A stretch of 64,000 nt of DNA from Lysobacterales bacterium (GTDB taxonomy: Bacteria; Pseudomonadota; Gammaproteobacteria; Xanthomonadales; SZUA-36): contig JABAAB010000061.1 in the NCBI GenBank assembly GCA_014238945.1, forward strand, positions 58,134 through 122,133, in the 5' to 3' direction. Below are positions 1-7,912 of the stretch, in pieces. Position 1 is the stretch's first letter, and the number at the start of each line of letters is the position of its first letter. The notes under the pieces are model-generated. The model had not been told where the DNA came from, made no database searches, and worked only from the letters and a program-made list of their open reading frames with translations. Position numbers and translations under genes: made by a program.

Positions 1-262
1 TTCTGCAAATGAGGATATGGATAACAGCAGAAGCGTGATGTGAAGTAGAAATCTCACTTACTATCCGTACCGACCGGTTGTTGCAGACAGCACCGGCGCG
101 GACCGGGTTGTGTCTGGGTTTTGGGAGTGCAAATGAGGTTGTCGGTTCGCATTGAAACTATATTGCCAGAAATCCGGGGTTCCTGGGAGAGCGGGGTTTT
201 TGACAGAATACCTGTTACGAAATGGCAGTTATGCTATCAGGACAACAATAGCAGAGGGAACC
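1..262. other. Window edge, no gene recognised
   Basis: I see no convincing coding frame before the ATG at 263. An in-frame upstream extension from 152 exists, but its translation has no family resemblance, and the ATG at 263 is preceded by a purine-rich AGAGGGA ribosome-binding site. Confidence 0.4.
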
Positions 263-637
263 ATGACCATCGATGAGGCAACGATTTACGACGTGGTGAT
301 CGTCGGGGGCGGAATCACCGGCCTTTTGACCGCCTACATGCTGCGTGATCAGAACGTACTGCTCCTCGAGCGCACGGGGCGCCTCGGTGGCAAGGTCAAA
401 ACCATCACCATCGGCAACATCCAACTCTGCGGCGACTACACCCACCGGGTGTCGTACCTGGCCGGCGCAGCGTACAGCAGCTTGCGTGCGGCACGTGCCC
501 TCGGCAGCAAACACGTCGTTCCCGGAGACAAGGAGGTCGTGCTTCCGGACCCCCCCCGATGGGGTCGCTTCGGGTTCGCCTCGCTCGCGGCTGCCGTCGC
601 AGGTGTCGTTGCCGCCGTGATCGGCTTTACCGCCTGA
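263..637 (+). pseudogene. Internally deleted FAD-dependent amine oxidase
   Basis: This 124-residue frame has the two ends of a flavin amine oxidoreductase and lacks the middle. Residues 10-47 are a Rossmann FAD-binding start: VVIVGGGITG, the ribose-binding Glu at 36 and a GG(x)V motif. Residues 51-81 (GNIQLCGDYTH...AGAAYSSLRAA) match the C-terminal FAD-binding GD block that normally lies several hundred residues later. A hydrophobic tail (residues 103-123) could be a membrane anchor. Family members are usually about 400-550 residues, so the substrate domain is missing and oxidase activity is unlikely. The frame stays open across the junction near residue 50. It could be a real in-frame deletion, a small flavin-binding relic or an assembly collapse. 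The ATG at 263 was chosen for its RBS. Confidence 0.75.
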
Positions 638-653
638 TATTAAAGGGTGACCC

Positions 654-1304
654 CTATTCCCCTTTTCGGTTCATGACCAGGTACGCGACAAGATTCCAAC
701 TCAGCTCCGTTATGAAATCCTCATCGCTCAACTCGAGTGTCCTCGCCGGAGTCGCTGTGGGGAACAGCGCGCGTTCATTGATGCTGGTGATCAAAACCAG
801 GCAAAACAACTTGATCCGGGCCTCGTCGGGGGGTTCCTGTCCTTGCACCCCGAGTGCTTCGAAGATTGGAGTCAGGATCTCCAGGTAGCTGGCCCGACGC
901 CCGGCGGCCGATACACCCAGTTCAATATCCGGGTGTAATCGCAGATAGAGATAAATCGTACGCAAAATTGGCTCATTGTCCCGAAAGAAATTAACGTGTT
1001 GTCTCACCACGTGGGTGACACGCTCTTCTACCGATGTGTGTCGCCGTCGTTGCTCTTCATCCCATAGTGCCTTCCCCCACCCGTTCAAGCGCAGGTCGTA
1101 TCGCCTATAAAGCGCCGGCAACAGCGCGTTCTTGTCCTGAAATCGCCGGTACAGCGTGGCCGGTGCAACACCCGCCTCACTGGCCAGCTGACGGGTGGTG
1201 ATCTGCTCGAAAAAGTGATTCTCGAGCAGACGCTCCAGTGCAACGAGGATCTTCTTCCGGGTGTCCCGTGATCGTTGTTGTTGGGGTTCATGTATCTGTG
1301 TCAA
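654..1304 (-). CDS. TetR/AcrR family transcriptional regulator
   Basis: A 216-residue one-domain repressor. The N-terminal helix-turn-helix is clear at about residues 20-62 (ITTRQLASEAGVAPATLYRRF, with the typical LYRRF recognition helix end). The rest is an all-helical ligand-binding domain of unknown ligand. It is divergent from the CPBP protease gene at 1423, and two copies of an 18-bp inverted repeat lie in the shared intergenic region. By family precedent it probably represses that neighbour and perhaps itself. Length is normal for TetR regulators. The 3' end converges on the amine oxidase relic, with a GGGTGACCCC-containing spacer between them. Confidence 0.93.
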   Translation of the reverse strand: MTQIHEPQQQRSRDTRKKILVALERLLENHFFEQITTRQLASEAGVAPATLYRRFQDKNALLPALYRRYDLRLNGWGKALWDEEQRRRHTSVEERVTHVVRQHVNFFRDNEPILRTIYLYLRLHPDIELGVSAAGRRASYLEILTPIFEALGVQGQEPPDEARIKLFCLVLITSINERALFPTATPARTLELSDEDFITELSWNLVAYLVMNRKGE

Positions 1305-1348
1305 TATCTGGGCCTCTCAAATTCTCGGACAGACACAAGCTTAGCAAA

Positions 1349-1366
1349 TGTGAACATGCGTTTACA
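1349..1366. promoter_or_regulatory. Putative TetR operator, copy 1
   Basis: The sequence TGTGAACATGCGTTTACA is an inverted repeat, TGTRAAC-N4-GTTYACA. It contains the -35 hexamer of the CPBP promoter. Copy 2 starts 40 bp downstream and matches at 14 of 18 positions. Assignment to the adjacent TetR protein is by position. Confidence 0.65.
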
Positions 1367-1389
1367 AATTGTTTCGTAATCCATATAAT
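1361..1389 (+). promoter_or_regulatory. Sigma-70 promoter of the CPBP protease gene
   Basis: TTTACA at 1361-1366 and a perfect TATAAT at 1384-1389 are separated by 17 bp, the optimal spacing. The start codon lies 33 bp downstream of the -10 element. Operator copy 1 covers the -35 hexamer and copy 2 begins at the end of the -10 element, so a bound repressor would block RNA polymerase. Confidence 0.75.
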
Positions 1390-1406
1390 GTGATCGTATG
1401 TTTACA
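1389..1406. promoter_or_regulatory. Putative TetR operator, copy 2
   Basis: The sequence TGTGATCGTATGTTTACA is the second copy of the inverted repeat. It covers the expected transcription start, and its centre is 40 bp from copy 1, close to four helical turns, which would place two dimers on the same DNA face. Confidence 0.62.
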
Positions 1407-1422
1407 TTTTTGGAGAAATAAC

Positions 1423-2199
1423 ATGAATCGACGAACCCTCTGGGTACTGAGTGCCATCGCCTTTCTGACCCTCCCGCTATGGGGCAAATTGCTCTCGGCG
1501 TTGGGTCTGTTGAATCCGGATGCGGATCAACTGACCAGATATTTCATCAACAAGGGCCTGTTCGCTGTCGCGCTGCTGGCCATGCTCGCGAAATGGGATG
1601 GCTTGCGGAATTACGGTTTCAAACGCGGCAAGAGCTGGTGGTTCCTGCTTCCGGCGGCACCGATCCTTATCCTGACGACCCTGGTCATGGCGAATCCGGA
1701 AGCACAGTACGGCTTTGACCTGGTCACCGCCCTGGGCTGGATCCTGGTCACGATTTTCATCGGCATTGGTGAGGAAGGTCTGTTCAGGGGCCTGTTGTGG
1801 CGGGCCCTGGAGGAACGAGGCGTACTGACTACCAGCCTGGTGACCTCGGTGCTGTTCGGCAGCATTCATCTGGGGTGGGTATTCGAGGGCATGCCCTTGC
1901 ATATTGTCGCCAGCCAGGTTGTCTTCGGCGTAGGCATGGGCATGATGTTCGCCGCTGTCAGGCTGGTTTCCGGCTCCCTGCTGGCCGCAATCCTGCTGCA
2001 TGCGTTTTTCGACTCCGGCATGCTCATCGCCTCGGGCGGGGTCCAGGAGATATACGATGACACGATGAGCGTCGCACGACTTCTGGTTCCAGGTATCGCT
2101 TTCTTTGCCTGGGGGCTGATCTGCATCCTGGTGGTTCAACGTCGTCGGACCACCAGGGCCATTCCGCCCACAACCGAAGTGCCGCGATCCGCACCCTGA
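1423..2199 (+). CDS. CPBP family intramembrane glutamic protease
   Basis: A 258-residue polytopic membrane protein of the CAAX-prenyl-endopeptidase/bacteriocin-processing (Abi) family. The family signatures are present: EEGLFRG (Glu117, Glu118, Arg122), FGSIH (His149) and HAFFD (His193, Asp197). Around seven hydrophobic segments surround them. The ATG at 1423 was chosen over an earlier in-frame codon because GGAGAA precedes it at good spacing and the promoter lies just upstream. The substrate is unknown; bacterial homologues process peptides or act in immunity to bacteriocins. Regulation is probably by the divergent TetR protein through the twin operators. Confidence 0.9.
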   Translation: MNRRTLWVLSAIAFLTLPLWGKLLSALGLLNPDADQLTRYFINKGLFAVALLAMLAKWDGLRNYGFKRGKSWWFLLPAAPILILTTLVMANPEAQYGFDLVTALGWILVTIFIGIGEEGLFRGLLWRALEERGVLTTSLVTSVLFGSIHLGWVFEGMPLHIVASQVVFGVGMGMMFAAVRLVSGSLLAAILLHAFFDSGMLIASGGVQEIYDDTMSVARLLVPGIAFFAWGLICILVVQRRRTTRAIPPTTEVPRSAP

Positions 2200-2222
2200 C
2201 TTTTATCTGCAAAACTCCTTGT

Positions 2223-2244
2223 CGGGCGGGCCCTTGCCCGCCCG
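2223..2244 (+). terminator. GC-rich hairpin after the CPBP gene
   Basis: A perfect 9-bp stem, CGGGCGGGC paired with GCCCGCCCG around a CCTT loop, begins 24 bp after the stop codon. It lacks a T-tract, so it may be a weak terminator or an mRNA 3'-end stabiliser. Confidence 0.45.
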
Positions 2245-2348
2245 CTTCACTGACGGAACACCGCATGGATCAGATTGCGAAGCCCGACCCCACGACAGGC
2301 CTGTGTATCCGCGAGAATGCCATTTTCTCACGTACCCAATGCACAACA

Positions 2349-2774
2349 TCATTGCGGTGGCTGGTTATCCATTTTTTCCCATACCATGGGTAACGCCAGC
2401 CAGCCAAGGGCCATTGCAGGTAAAAAAACCAACGGCAAATCAATCCACCAGTGTGTCTGTGGCAACTGACCGGTGAGTATTTCCAGGATATGACCCAATG
2501 CGTGGGCGACCATGAAAAAGGTCACACACAGGTAAACCGGCCGGCATTTCTGCAGGTTGCTTCCGCACCAGATCAGGGCAACACCAAAGGTCAGGTAGGT
2601 GGCTGCCACGTCGTGGATAAAATGCTTGTTGGCCACACCGGTAGCGGCGAGGTCTGCCGGGATGGTGACAAACCAGTGATTGGCCGATGCGGCCATCCAC
2701 ACCGCATTGGCGATCATCACCAGACCACCGATGCGAAAAAACCAGCGAACACCGGATCTGAAATTATTCTGCAT
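2349..2774 (-). CDS. Small four-helix membrane protein, unknown function
   Basis: A 141-residue protein with about four hydrophobic segments (near residues 13-30, 55-71, 80-98 and 108-130) and conserved-looking His and Trp residues (HFIHD, HALGHILE, WEKMD). No catalytic motif was recognised. The layout resembles small integral membrane proteins of unknown function from marine Gammaproteobacteria. It is divergent from the VOC protein gene at 2934. The 159-bp gap between them shows nothing else distinctive. Confidence 0.7.
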   Translation of the reverse strand: MQNNFRSGVRWFFRIGGLVMIANAVWMAASANHWFVTIPADLAATGVANKHFIHDVAATYLTFGVALIWCGSNLQKCRPVYLCVTFFMVAHALGHILEILTGQLPQTHWWIDLPLVFLPAMALGWLALPMVWEKMDNQPPQ

Positions 2775-2933
2775 GCCTCACCCACTGTTTCATTACAAAG
2801 TCCTGCAACATCCTCTAACGAACGGTCCGTGTTGACAAGTACATTGCAGGTCGCATCCCTGCAAGTGTTGCACAAGCTGACCGCCTGCCCGATGATGACC
2901 CGGCAGGTACGAAAACACCCCAGGAGACCCAGA

Positions 2934-3353
2934 ATGCACAAGAGCCAGCTTGCCGGATTCATCATTGACTGCCAGACCGACGACGTCGGGAAGGCCACGG
3001 ATTTCTGGTCGGAGGCACTGGGTCTTGTCGCTGAGAAAAGTTCTGACCCTGTCGAATCAGATTACCGTCAATTGCTGCCCCGGCCTGAAGACATTCATAT
3101 CGAGGTACAAAAAGTAGACCATCCCAGCCGTCTGCACCTGGATATTGAAACCAATGATATCGACGCGGAAGTGAAACGCCTGCAAGCGCTTGGCGCCACC
3201 CGTGTTACAGCCATCCGCCGCTGGGTGGTGATGGAGGCACCCACCGGTCAACGGTTCTGTGTGGTCAAACCCGTTCGTGCAACTTTGAGGGAACCGCCAA
3301 CGAGTGGGATTAGTTCTTTGACTGGCGTTTATCCCTGTCCAGCACTTGGGTGA
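2934..3353 (+). CDS. VOC/glyoxalase-fold protein
   Basis: A 139-residue protein of the vicinal oxygen chelate superfamily. It opens with GFIIDCQTDDVGKATDFWSEALG, the usual first beta-alpha module, and has a second module at about residues 56-112 ending in EAPTGQRFCVVKP, which matches the typical 'D P.G..f.v..P' end. Such proteins bind a divalent metal and act as lyases, dioxygenases or resistance proteins; the substrate here cannot be told. CAGGAG precedes the ATG at 2934, and the earlier in-frame sequence has no domain character. The last 20 residues look like a read-through tail. Confidence 0.83.
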   Translation: MHKSQLAGFIIDCQTDDVGKATDFWSEALGLVAEKSSDPVESDYRQLLPRPEDIHIEVQKVDHPSRLHLDIETNDIDAEVKRLQALGATRVTAIRRWVVMEAPTGQRFCVVKPVRATLREPPTSGISSLTGVYPCPALG

Positions 3354-3395
3354 ATAGATGTGGCAACCGTATGGCAGTGTTGATACCGTCCATTG

Positions 3396-4070
3396 TTACC
3401 TGCAGTTTTCGGAAATCAATTTGTTCAGATCATTCTGGGTTTGGTAGGAAAAGCGGATGCGGTCCAGATCGGCAAGCTCCGCCCGCCAGGATGCACACAG
3501 CTGTTGTTGCTGAGCCTTCTGGGCTCTTTTGACCCCTGCCGCCACCTTCATACCGGGGTCTGCCGAGGAGCATTCGCTCCTGACCTTGCGCCATTGTTTC
3601 TGGATACGTTTGCGCTCATCCGGCTCCAGAAAAGTAGGGCTCCAGCTGTCCCCGGGTACCTGGTATTCACTCTTGTATGCCTGCAATTGCCCCACACGGT
3701 CGTAATAAACCGGGTAACTCTGGGACAGGGCCTTCAGGCTCAGTGACGCCTTGATGCACCGTTCCCGGGTCTCATTTATATCAATGGGTTGCACCTCGGG
3801 GGCTGGCGATGCGTGTTCCTTGCGCGCATTCTGCTGCAACTGTAAATCATCGGATCTTTTTTGTGCCTCTTCCACCTGTTCCGGGGAGGGCGTCCCCTCC
3901 ATGGCCACACCGGAGGAGTTGACGTCATCCGGGCAGGACTCTGAGTAGTGGGTCACATTATTATCGTCCACCCATTTGCACATCTCGGCGGGCAAGGAAT
4001 ACGGTACAACGGCAAGTAACAAGCACGTTGGCCGCCGAAATAATTTGAGGACCCTATCAGAATATGCCAT
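3396..4070 (-). CDS. DUF4124-like periplasmic protein
   Basis: A 224-residue exported protein. A short positively charged N-terminus and hydrophobic stretch (about residues 1-28) precede KWVDDNNVTHYSESCPDD, the DUF4124 signature (W.D..G..hysd.pp). The rest is charged, rich in Gln and Lys, and contains Cys residues (ERCIKAS, RSECSSAD, QLCASWRAEL, SENCR) that could form disulfides. Function is unknown. The ATG at 4070 lies 5 bp after the stop of the acyltransferase gene, so the two are probably cotranscribed; upstream in-frame residues overlap that gene and were excluded. Confidence 0.75.
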   Translation of the reverse strand: MAYSDRVLKLFRRPTCLLLAVVPYSLPAEMCKWVDDNNVTHYSESCPDDVNSSGVAMEGTPSPEQVEEAQKRSDDLQLQQNARKEHASPAPEVQPIDINETRERCIKASLSLKALSQSYPVYYDRVGQLQAYKSEYQVPGDSWSPTFLEPDERKRIQKQWRKVRSECSSADPGMKVAAGVKRAQKAQQQQLCASWRAELADLDRIRFSYQTQNDLNKLISENCR

Positions 4071-4075
4071 GTTAC

Positions 4076-5404
4076 CTACCTTCTGAGCGGATTTACTCCC
4101 GCAAGCACAGCCCCTGCAAATGGCAGTGCCAGGACCACGATACGCAAACCGAACCATCCATCACCCACCACACCATCAAGGGCCAGCAACGCCAGCCCCG
4201 CACAGATCAGCAATGCAGAGGCAACCAGTCTCCATCGCGGGTAAATGTGATTACCTGAGGTGCCCCGTTCAAACCGCCCAAAACCGAGTGCAAACGGCAG
4301 CAACACCACCAGGTAAACGATCAGCCACACGGGCCGCAGCAGCCACCAGCTGTCCGTACCCGGCAGCACTTTCAGCCCGATATCGCCAAACCAGTGTGCA
4401 AAAGCAATGGCCAGGGTCGAGGCGGTCAGGTGCCACAGGAACACCGTCATGATCATGCTGTTGACCAGCACGACCACCGTCCAGGGGGTGGCGCGTGATA
4501 ACCAGCGGCGCATCGGTACTTCAAAGGATAAAAGCAAACCACACTGGACGATACCCAATGCCAGCATGGAAATTTTCGGTGGCAGGGTATTACTGACTTC
4601 CTGGCCCGGTACACTGACCATGCTGATGGGATAGGGTCCAATGGTAATCAGACCCACCAGCACCACACCCCCACCAATGACCCAGGCCAGGCCTTGTTTT
4701 ACACCCGCCATGTAGCCGTCGCGCCAGGCATAGCCCAGTTGATGAACCGCCAGCCACACAAAGGCATAGTTGAGCCATCCGACTGCCTGCAGATCGGCCG
4801 CAAAGAACAACAGGTCATCAACAATGGCAGCCACAACCAGCACCCCGAAAGACCAGAAACCGTAGCGCTGCCAGGCGCTGTAGGTGATTGGCACGAGAAC
4901 GACAACAAACACGTAGACGGCCAGGAACCAGATCGGTATCAAAGCCATCTGGGATGCGATTTTCGTTGCTTCCGGACGCAGACCAAGTCCATTCGCACCA
5001 ATCGCCAGCAAAATCCACAGCACAATGAGTGGCAAAACCGGGCCAACCAGGCGTTGCAGACGTACCTGCAGCCACCCCGCATAGGTTTGACCCTTGCGTT
5101 GCGCCGATTGCCACGAGATGCCGTTGGAAAAACCACCGACCAGGAAGAACACCGGCATGACCTGGAACACCCAGGTCATCCAGCGTGTCCAGGGCTGGTG
5201 CTCCAACATATTTGAAATGTGGATGGCACCATCGGCCACATAAGGTGCCGCCATCAGCCAGTGGCCGAACACCACTGCAAAGATGGAAAGAGCGCGTAGG
5301 AAATCCACGTAGCGGTTGCGTGATTCCGGGGTTTTGCCAGCCATGGCCGAGGCCTGTGACCAGATGCTACGCCGGGAACTGCTGGATGTGGAATTGTTGT
5401 TCAT
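4076..5404 (-). CDS. Acyltransferase family 3 membrane protein
   Basis: A 442-residue polytopic protein with about ten to twelve hydrophobic helices. It opens with RNRYVDFLRALSIFAVVFGHWL, the characteristic 'R...LDglRglAil.Vv..H' start of acyltransferase-3 (OatA/OpgC/NolL type) proteins, including the active-site His. The family moves acyl groups, usually acetyl, onto sugars or other extracytoplasmic acceptors. Its start overlaps the stop of the upstream amidohydrolase gene by 4 bp (ATGA), indicating translational coupling. The acceptor is unknown. The glycosyltransferase cluster 10 kb away is a possible but unproven partner. Confidence 0.88.
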   Translation of the reverse strand: MNNNSTSSSSRRSIWSQASAMAGKTPESRNRYVDFLRALSIFAVVFGHWLMAAPYVADGAIHISNMLEHQPWTRWMTWVFQVMPVFFLVGGFSNGISWQSAQRKGQTYAGWLQVRLQRLVGPVLPLIVLWILLAIGANGLGLRPEATKIASQMALIPIWFLAVYVFVVVLVPITYSAWQRYGFWSFGVLVVAAIVDDLLFFAADLQAVGWLNYAFVWLAVHQLGYAWRDGYMAGVKQGLAWVIGGGVVLVGLITIGPYPISMVSVPGQEVSNTLPPKISMLALGIVQCGLLLSFEVPMRRWLSRATPWTVVVLVNSMIMTVFLWHLTASTLAIAFAHWFGDIGLKVLPGTDSWWLLRPVWLIVYLVVLLPFALGFGRFERGTSGNHIYPRWRLVASALLICAGLALLALDGVVGDGWFGLRIVVLALPFAGAVLAGVNPLRR

Positions 5405-6627
5405 TCCTGTACCTCAAACGGAATCCGCTTCAGCGCAAGCTGCCCGTTGCTGATGACCAGCAACACATCCTGCAGGGCCATGATGTCGGTCAGCGGATTG
5501 GCGGGGACCAGGATCAGGTCAGCCTCGTAACCGGGTTCAATCCGTCCGGTCCGGTCCCCGAGACCAAGTAACTCTGCCGTGCTGGTGGTTGCTGCCTGCA
5601 ACGCCTCGAACGGGCTCAGGCCAAACTGCACCAGGTACATAACCTCCAGTGAAATCCGGTTGATCGACTGGTCGTCGTAATAGTTATCGGCACCGGTGGC
5701 AAAACGTACACCGATGCGGTGAGCGTCCCGGATGGATTGTTCCAGGCGGGGCACCATGTGCGAACCCCTCAGACGTAACACATGGTCGTACTGCTCTTCC
5801 CGCATTTCCAGCATGGTGATGTAGGTGGGCACAAACCAGGTACCCTTCTCTTTCATCAGCTTCAGGGTATCTTCCGAAAGATAGGTGCCGTGCTCGATGC
5901 TCCGTGCACCGGCCTCAACTGCGGCACGTGCGCCCTCGTCACCGTGGGCGTGGACCATGACCGATATGCCGTGTTTTGCGGCTTCATCCACCACCACTTC
6001 AAGTTGTCGTCGGCTATAGACCTGTTTGCGTGGGTCAGTCTGGGGCAATCCGGCACGTTCGGTACCCCGGGTCTTGATCACATCCACACCCCGGTCGATG
6101 TTGACATTGACCAGCAGACGCAATTGCTCATCGCTGTGTACGCCATCCGCCAGCGGAGCCAGCCTGGGATCCGCCAACACGGTCTCTCCCAGGTCCGGTG
6201 TCACGTAGACACCGGAGGCCACGATGTCCGGACCCGGCAGGTGTCCGCTGCGTACCAGTTCACGCAGCCCAACATCCTGGTAGGCTTTGACACTGGCACT
6301 GCGCACCGTGGTGGTACCTGAAACCAGCGCCCGCTGTGCGGCCCCGGTATTGTCCAGGTGGGTGTGCGCATCGATCATACCCGGCATCAGGTAATTGCCA
6401 CCGCAATCGATGATGTCGGTACCCGCTGGAATGGCCGACTCTTTTGCCGTGATGGCTTTGATCAACCTGTCTTCGATCAACACCGTTACATCGAGATCAA
6501 TATGGTCCTCGTAACCATTGAACAAATGACAGTTGATCAGTGCAAGGCCACTGGCACCGGCCTGCAGTGGAATACACAGCATCAACCAGATAAACAAGTA
6601 AAATGAATGTCGTTTAGTAATTTTCAT
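5401..6627 (-). CDS. Secreted metal-dependent amidohydrolase
   Basis: A 408-residue enzyme of the imidazolonepropionase/prolidase-like amidohydrolase group. A signal peptide covers about residues 1-25 (MKITKRHSF then a hydrophobic core ending QAGAS). The TIM-barrel metal ligands are visible: DAHTHLDN (HxH), VIKTRG (likely carboxylated Lys), VMVHAHG, RSIEHGTY and the Asp of FATGADN. The C-terminal part (GRIEPGYEADLILV) completes the small beta-domain. Members hydrolyse X-Pro dipeptides, cyclic amides or lactones. The ATG at 6627 is preferred because it gives a clean signal peptide; the frame is open to 6732. It is coupled to the downstream acyltransferase by ATGA. Confidence 0.87.
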   Translation of the reverse strand: MKITKRHSFYLFIWLMLCIPLQAGASGLALINCHLFNGYEDHIDLDVTVLIEDRLIKAITAKESAIPAGTDIIDCGGNYLMPGMIDAHTHLDNTGAAQRALVSGTTTVRSASVKAYQDVGLRELVRSGHLPGPDIVASGVYVTPDLGETVLADPRLAPLADGVHSDEQLRLLVNVNIDRGVDVIKTRGTERAGLPQTDPRKQVYSRRQLEVVVDEAAKHGISVMVHAHGDEGARAAVEAGARSIEHGTYLSEDTLKLMKEKGTWFVPTYITMLEMREEQYDHVLRLRGSHMVPRLEQSIRDAHRIGVRFATGADNYYDDQSINRISLEVMYLVQFGLSPFEALQAATTSTAELLGLGDRTGRIEPGYEADLILVPANPLTDIMALQDVLLVISNGQLALKRIPFEVQE

Positions 6628-6747
6628 AAGCTTTTTCACGTTGGTGTTTGGGTCGTTTTTGGGAGCAAAGCCAGCTTGCATTCTTCCCATACCCATCAGA
6701 TGTTCACTTGAGCTATTCGGCACCCTGGTCATTCATTTATAAATCCA

Positions 6748-7791
6748 TTAATTTCTTAAATGTTGGTTCATGAAATCCAATGCGAATTGACCGGAATGTT
6801 CCCTGGCCGCCGGATTGCCCCCATAGGTAGCGCCTCTTTCTGCGCAAAATGCCAATACCGTTTTTTGCAGTATGGAGTTCGACAATGGAATCCCCAGGCT
6901 TATCGTCTGTGCCATTCCATCATCTGTTAAGTCAAGCCTGCAATGCGTAAAGCTATAGGCATTCTCATCAGTAATTAACTCCTGGTTCCTGTCAAATGAA
7001 TGATGGGCATTGGCATAGGTTGTGATCTCCAGGTTGTCTTTTTTGGCAAATTCCACCAATTCTATGCAAGCGTCTGCAGGCACCCAGTTATCGTCTTCTC
7101 CAATCAATATATGTATCGGGGCAGGAGTAAAGGTCAGGTTCTGAGGCTTGACCATACAGGGGGGATAAATGGGTAAATGAGCGGCAAATGTATGCTCCGG
7201 GGAAATAATATCCTTGAGCGGTTTCCAGGCGGTAAAAAGAGCAACCCCTCCACCCAGACTCCATCCCGTGATGCCGATATTCTCTCGGTCTATTCTCTGA
7301 TCATTGGACAGAGCTTCCAGGGCTTTAAATGCATCGTGCACCAACATTGCCGTGGTGGCTGAGGTTTGTTCTCCCACGGTGGAAGAAACATTTCTGCTTT
7401 TGAAGCTGTGCAGAACCAATGTGGCAATCCCTGCCTCACGATATCTCTGCATATAGCCATAATGATGTTCACCCCAGCCCTTGCTTCCTGCGACACCTAC
7501 AATTGCAGGGCTATTACCACCGGATTTGGTATTTTCAGGGAATGTCAAAATACCATAAACATCCTGGTCCATTGATTTGTTGTTTCTGAATAACAGGTCA
7601 TAAAAACTGAATGAATTTTTACTCTGCAGAATGACAACTTCCTGATCCTCGCCCAGGTCTTTTTCCACCTGCTCCAAAAGGCCGGAAATATCTACCGGGT
7701 CATAGGATGTTTGATATTTCAATAATCCTGTTAACAAAGCGACGACAATGAGTACTGCGACAATAATAAGTTTCGGGTGTTGTCTGATCAT
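6748..7791 (-). CDS. Dienelactone hydrolase-like alpha/beta hydrolase
   Basis: A 347-residue protein with one N-terminal hydrophobic helix (residues 8-26) that serves as an anchor or signal. The catalytic triad of the dienelactone hydrolase family is visible: the nucleophile elbow GITGWSLGGG, Asp in LIGEDDNWVP and His in YANAHHSFD. The nucleophile here is Ser, not the Cys of classical ClcD. It probably acts in the periplasm on an ester or lactone; the substrate is unknown. It lies just upstream of the amidohydrolase gene on the same strand and may share its transcript. Confidence 0.83.
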   Translation of the reverse strand: MIRQHPKLIIVAVLIVVALLTGLLKYQTSYDPVDISGLLEQVEKDLGEDQEVVILQSKNSFSFYDLLFRNNKSMDQDVYGILTFPENTKSGGNSPAIVGVAGSKGWGEHHYGYMQRYREAGIATLVLHSFKSRNVSSTVGEQTSATTAMLVHDAFKALEALSNDQRIDRENIGITGWSLGGGVALFTAWKPLKDIISPEHTFAAHLPIYPPCMVKPQNLTFTPAPIHILIGEDDNWVPADACIELVEFAKKDNLEITTYANAHHSFDRNQELITDENAYSFTHCRLDLTDDGMAQTISLGIPLSNSILQKTVLAFCAERGATYGGNPAAREHSGQFALDFMNQHLRN

Positions 7792-7912
7792 AATGATTCT
7801 CTGAGCCCCTGGGCCCGCGTTTGGCGGTTTTGAAATGCCATTGCGTTACCCTGTCGCGGCAAGCCTTGAGGGGTCCAATTCCTGCCGCCGGGAAATGTCC
7901 GGTTTTCGAGAT

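Noticed and set aside
1477..2139. 220-codon minus-strand open frame opposite the CPBP gene
   Set aside because: It is a shadow of the protease gene: composition is rich in Gln, His and Pro with no domain, and the plus strand carries clear CPBP motifs.
2451..2933. In-frame upstream extension of the VOC gene
   Set aside because: It overlaps the minus-strand membrane protein gene and has no homology-like features; the ATG at 2934 has its own ribosome-binding site.
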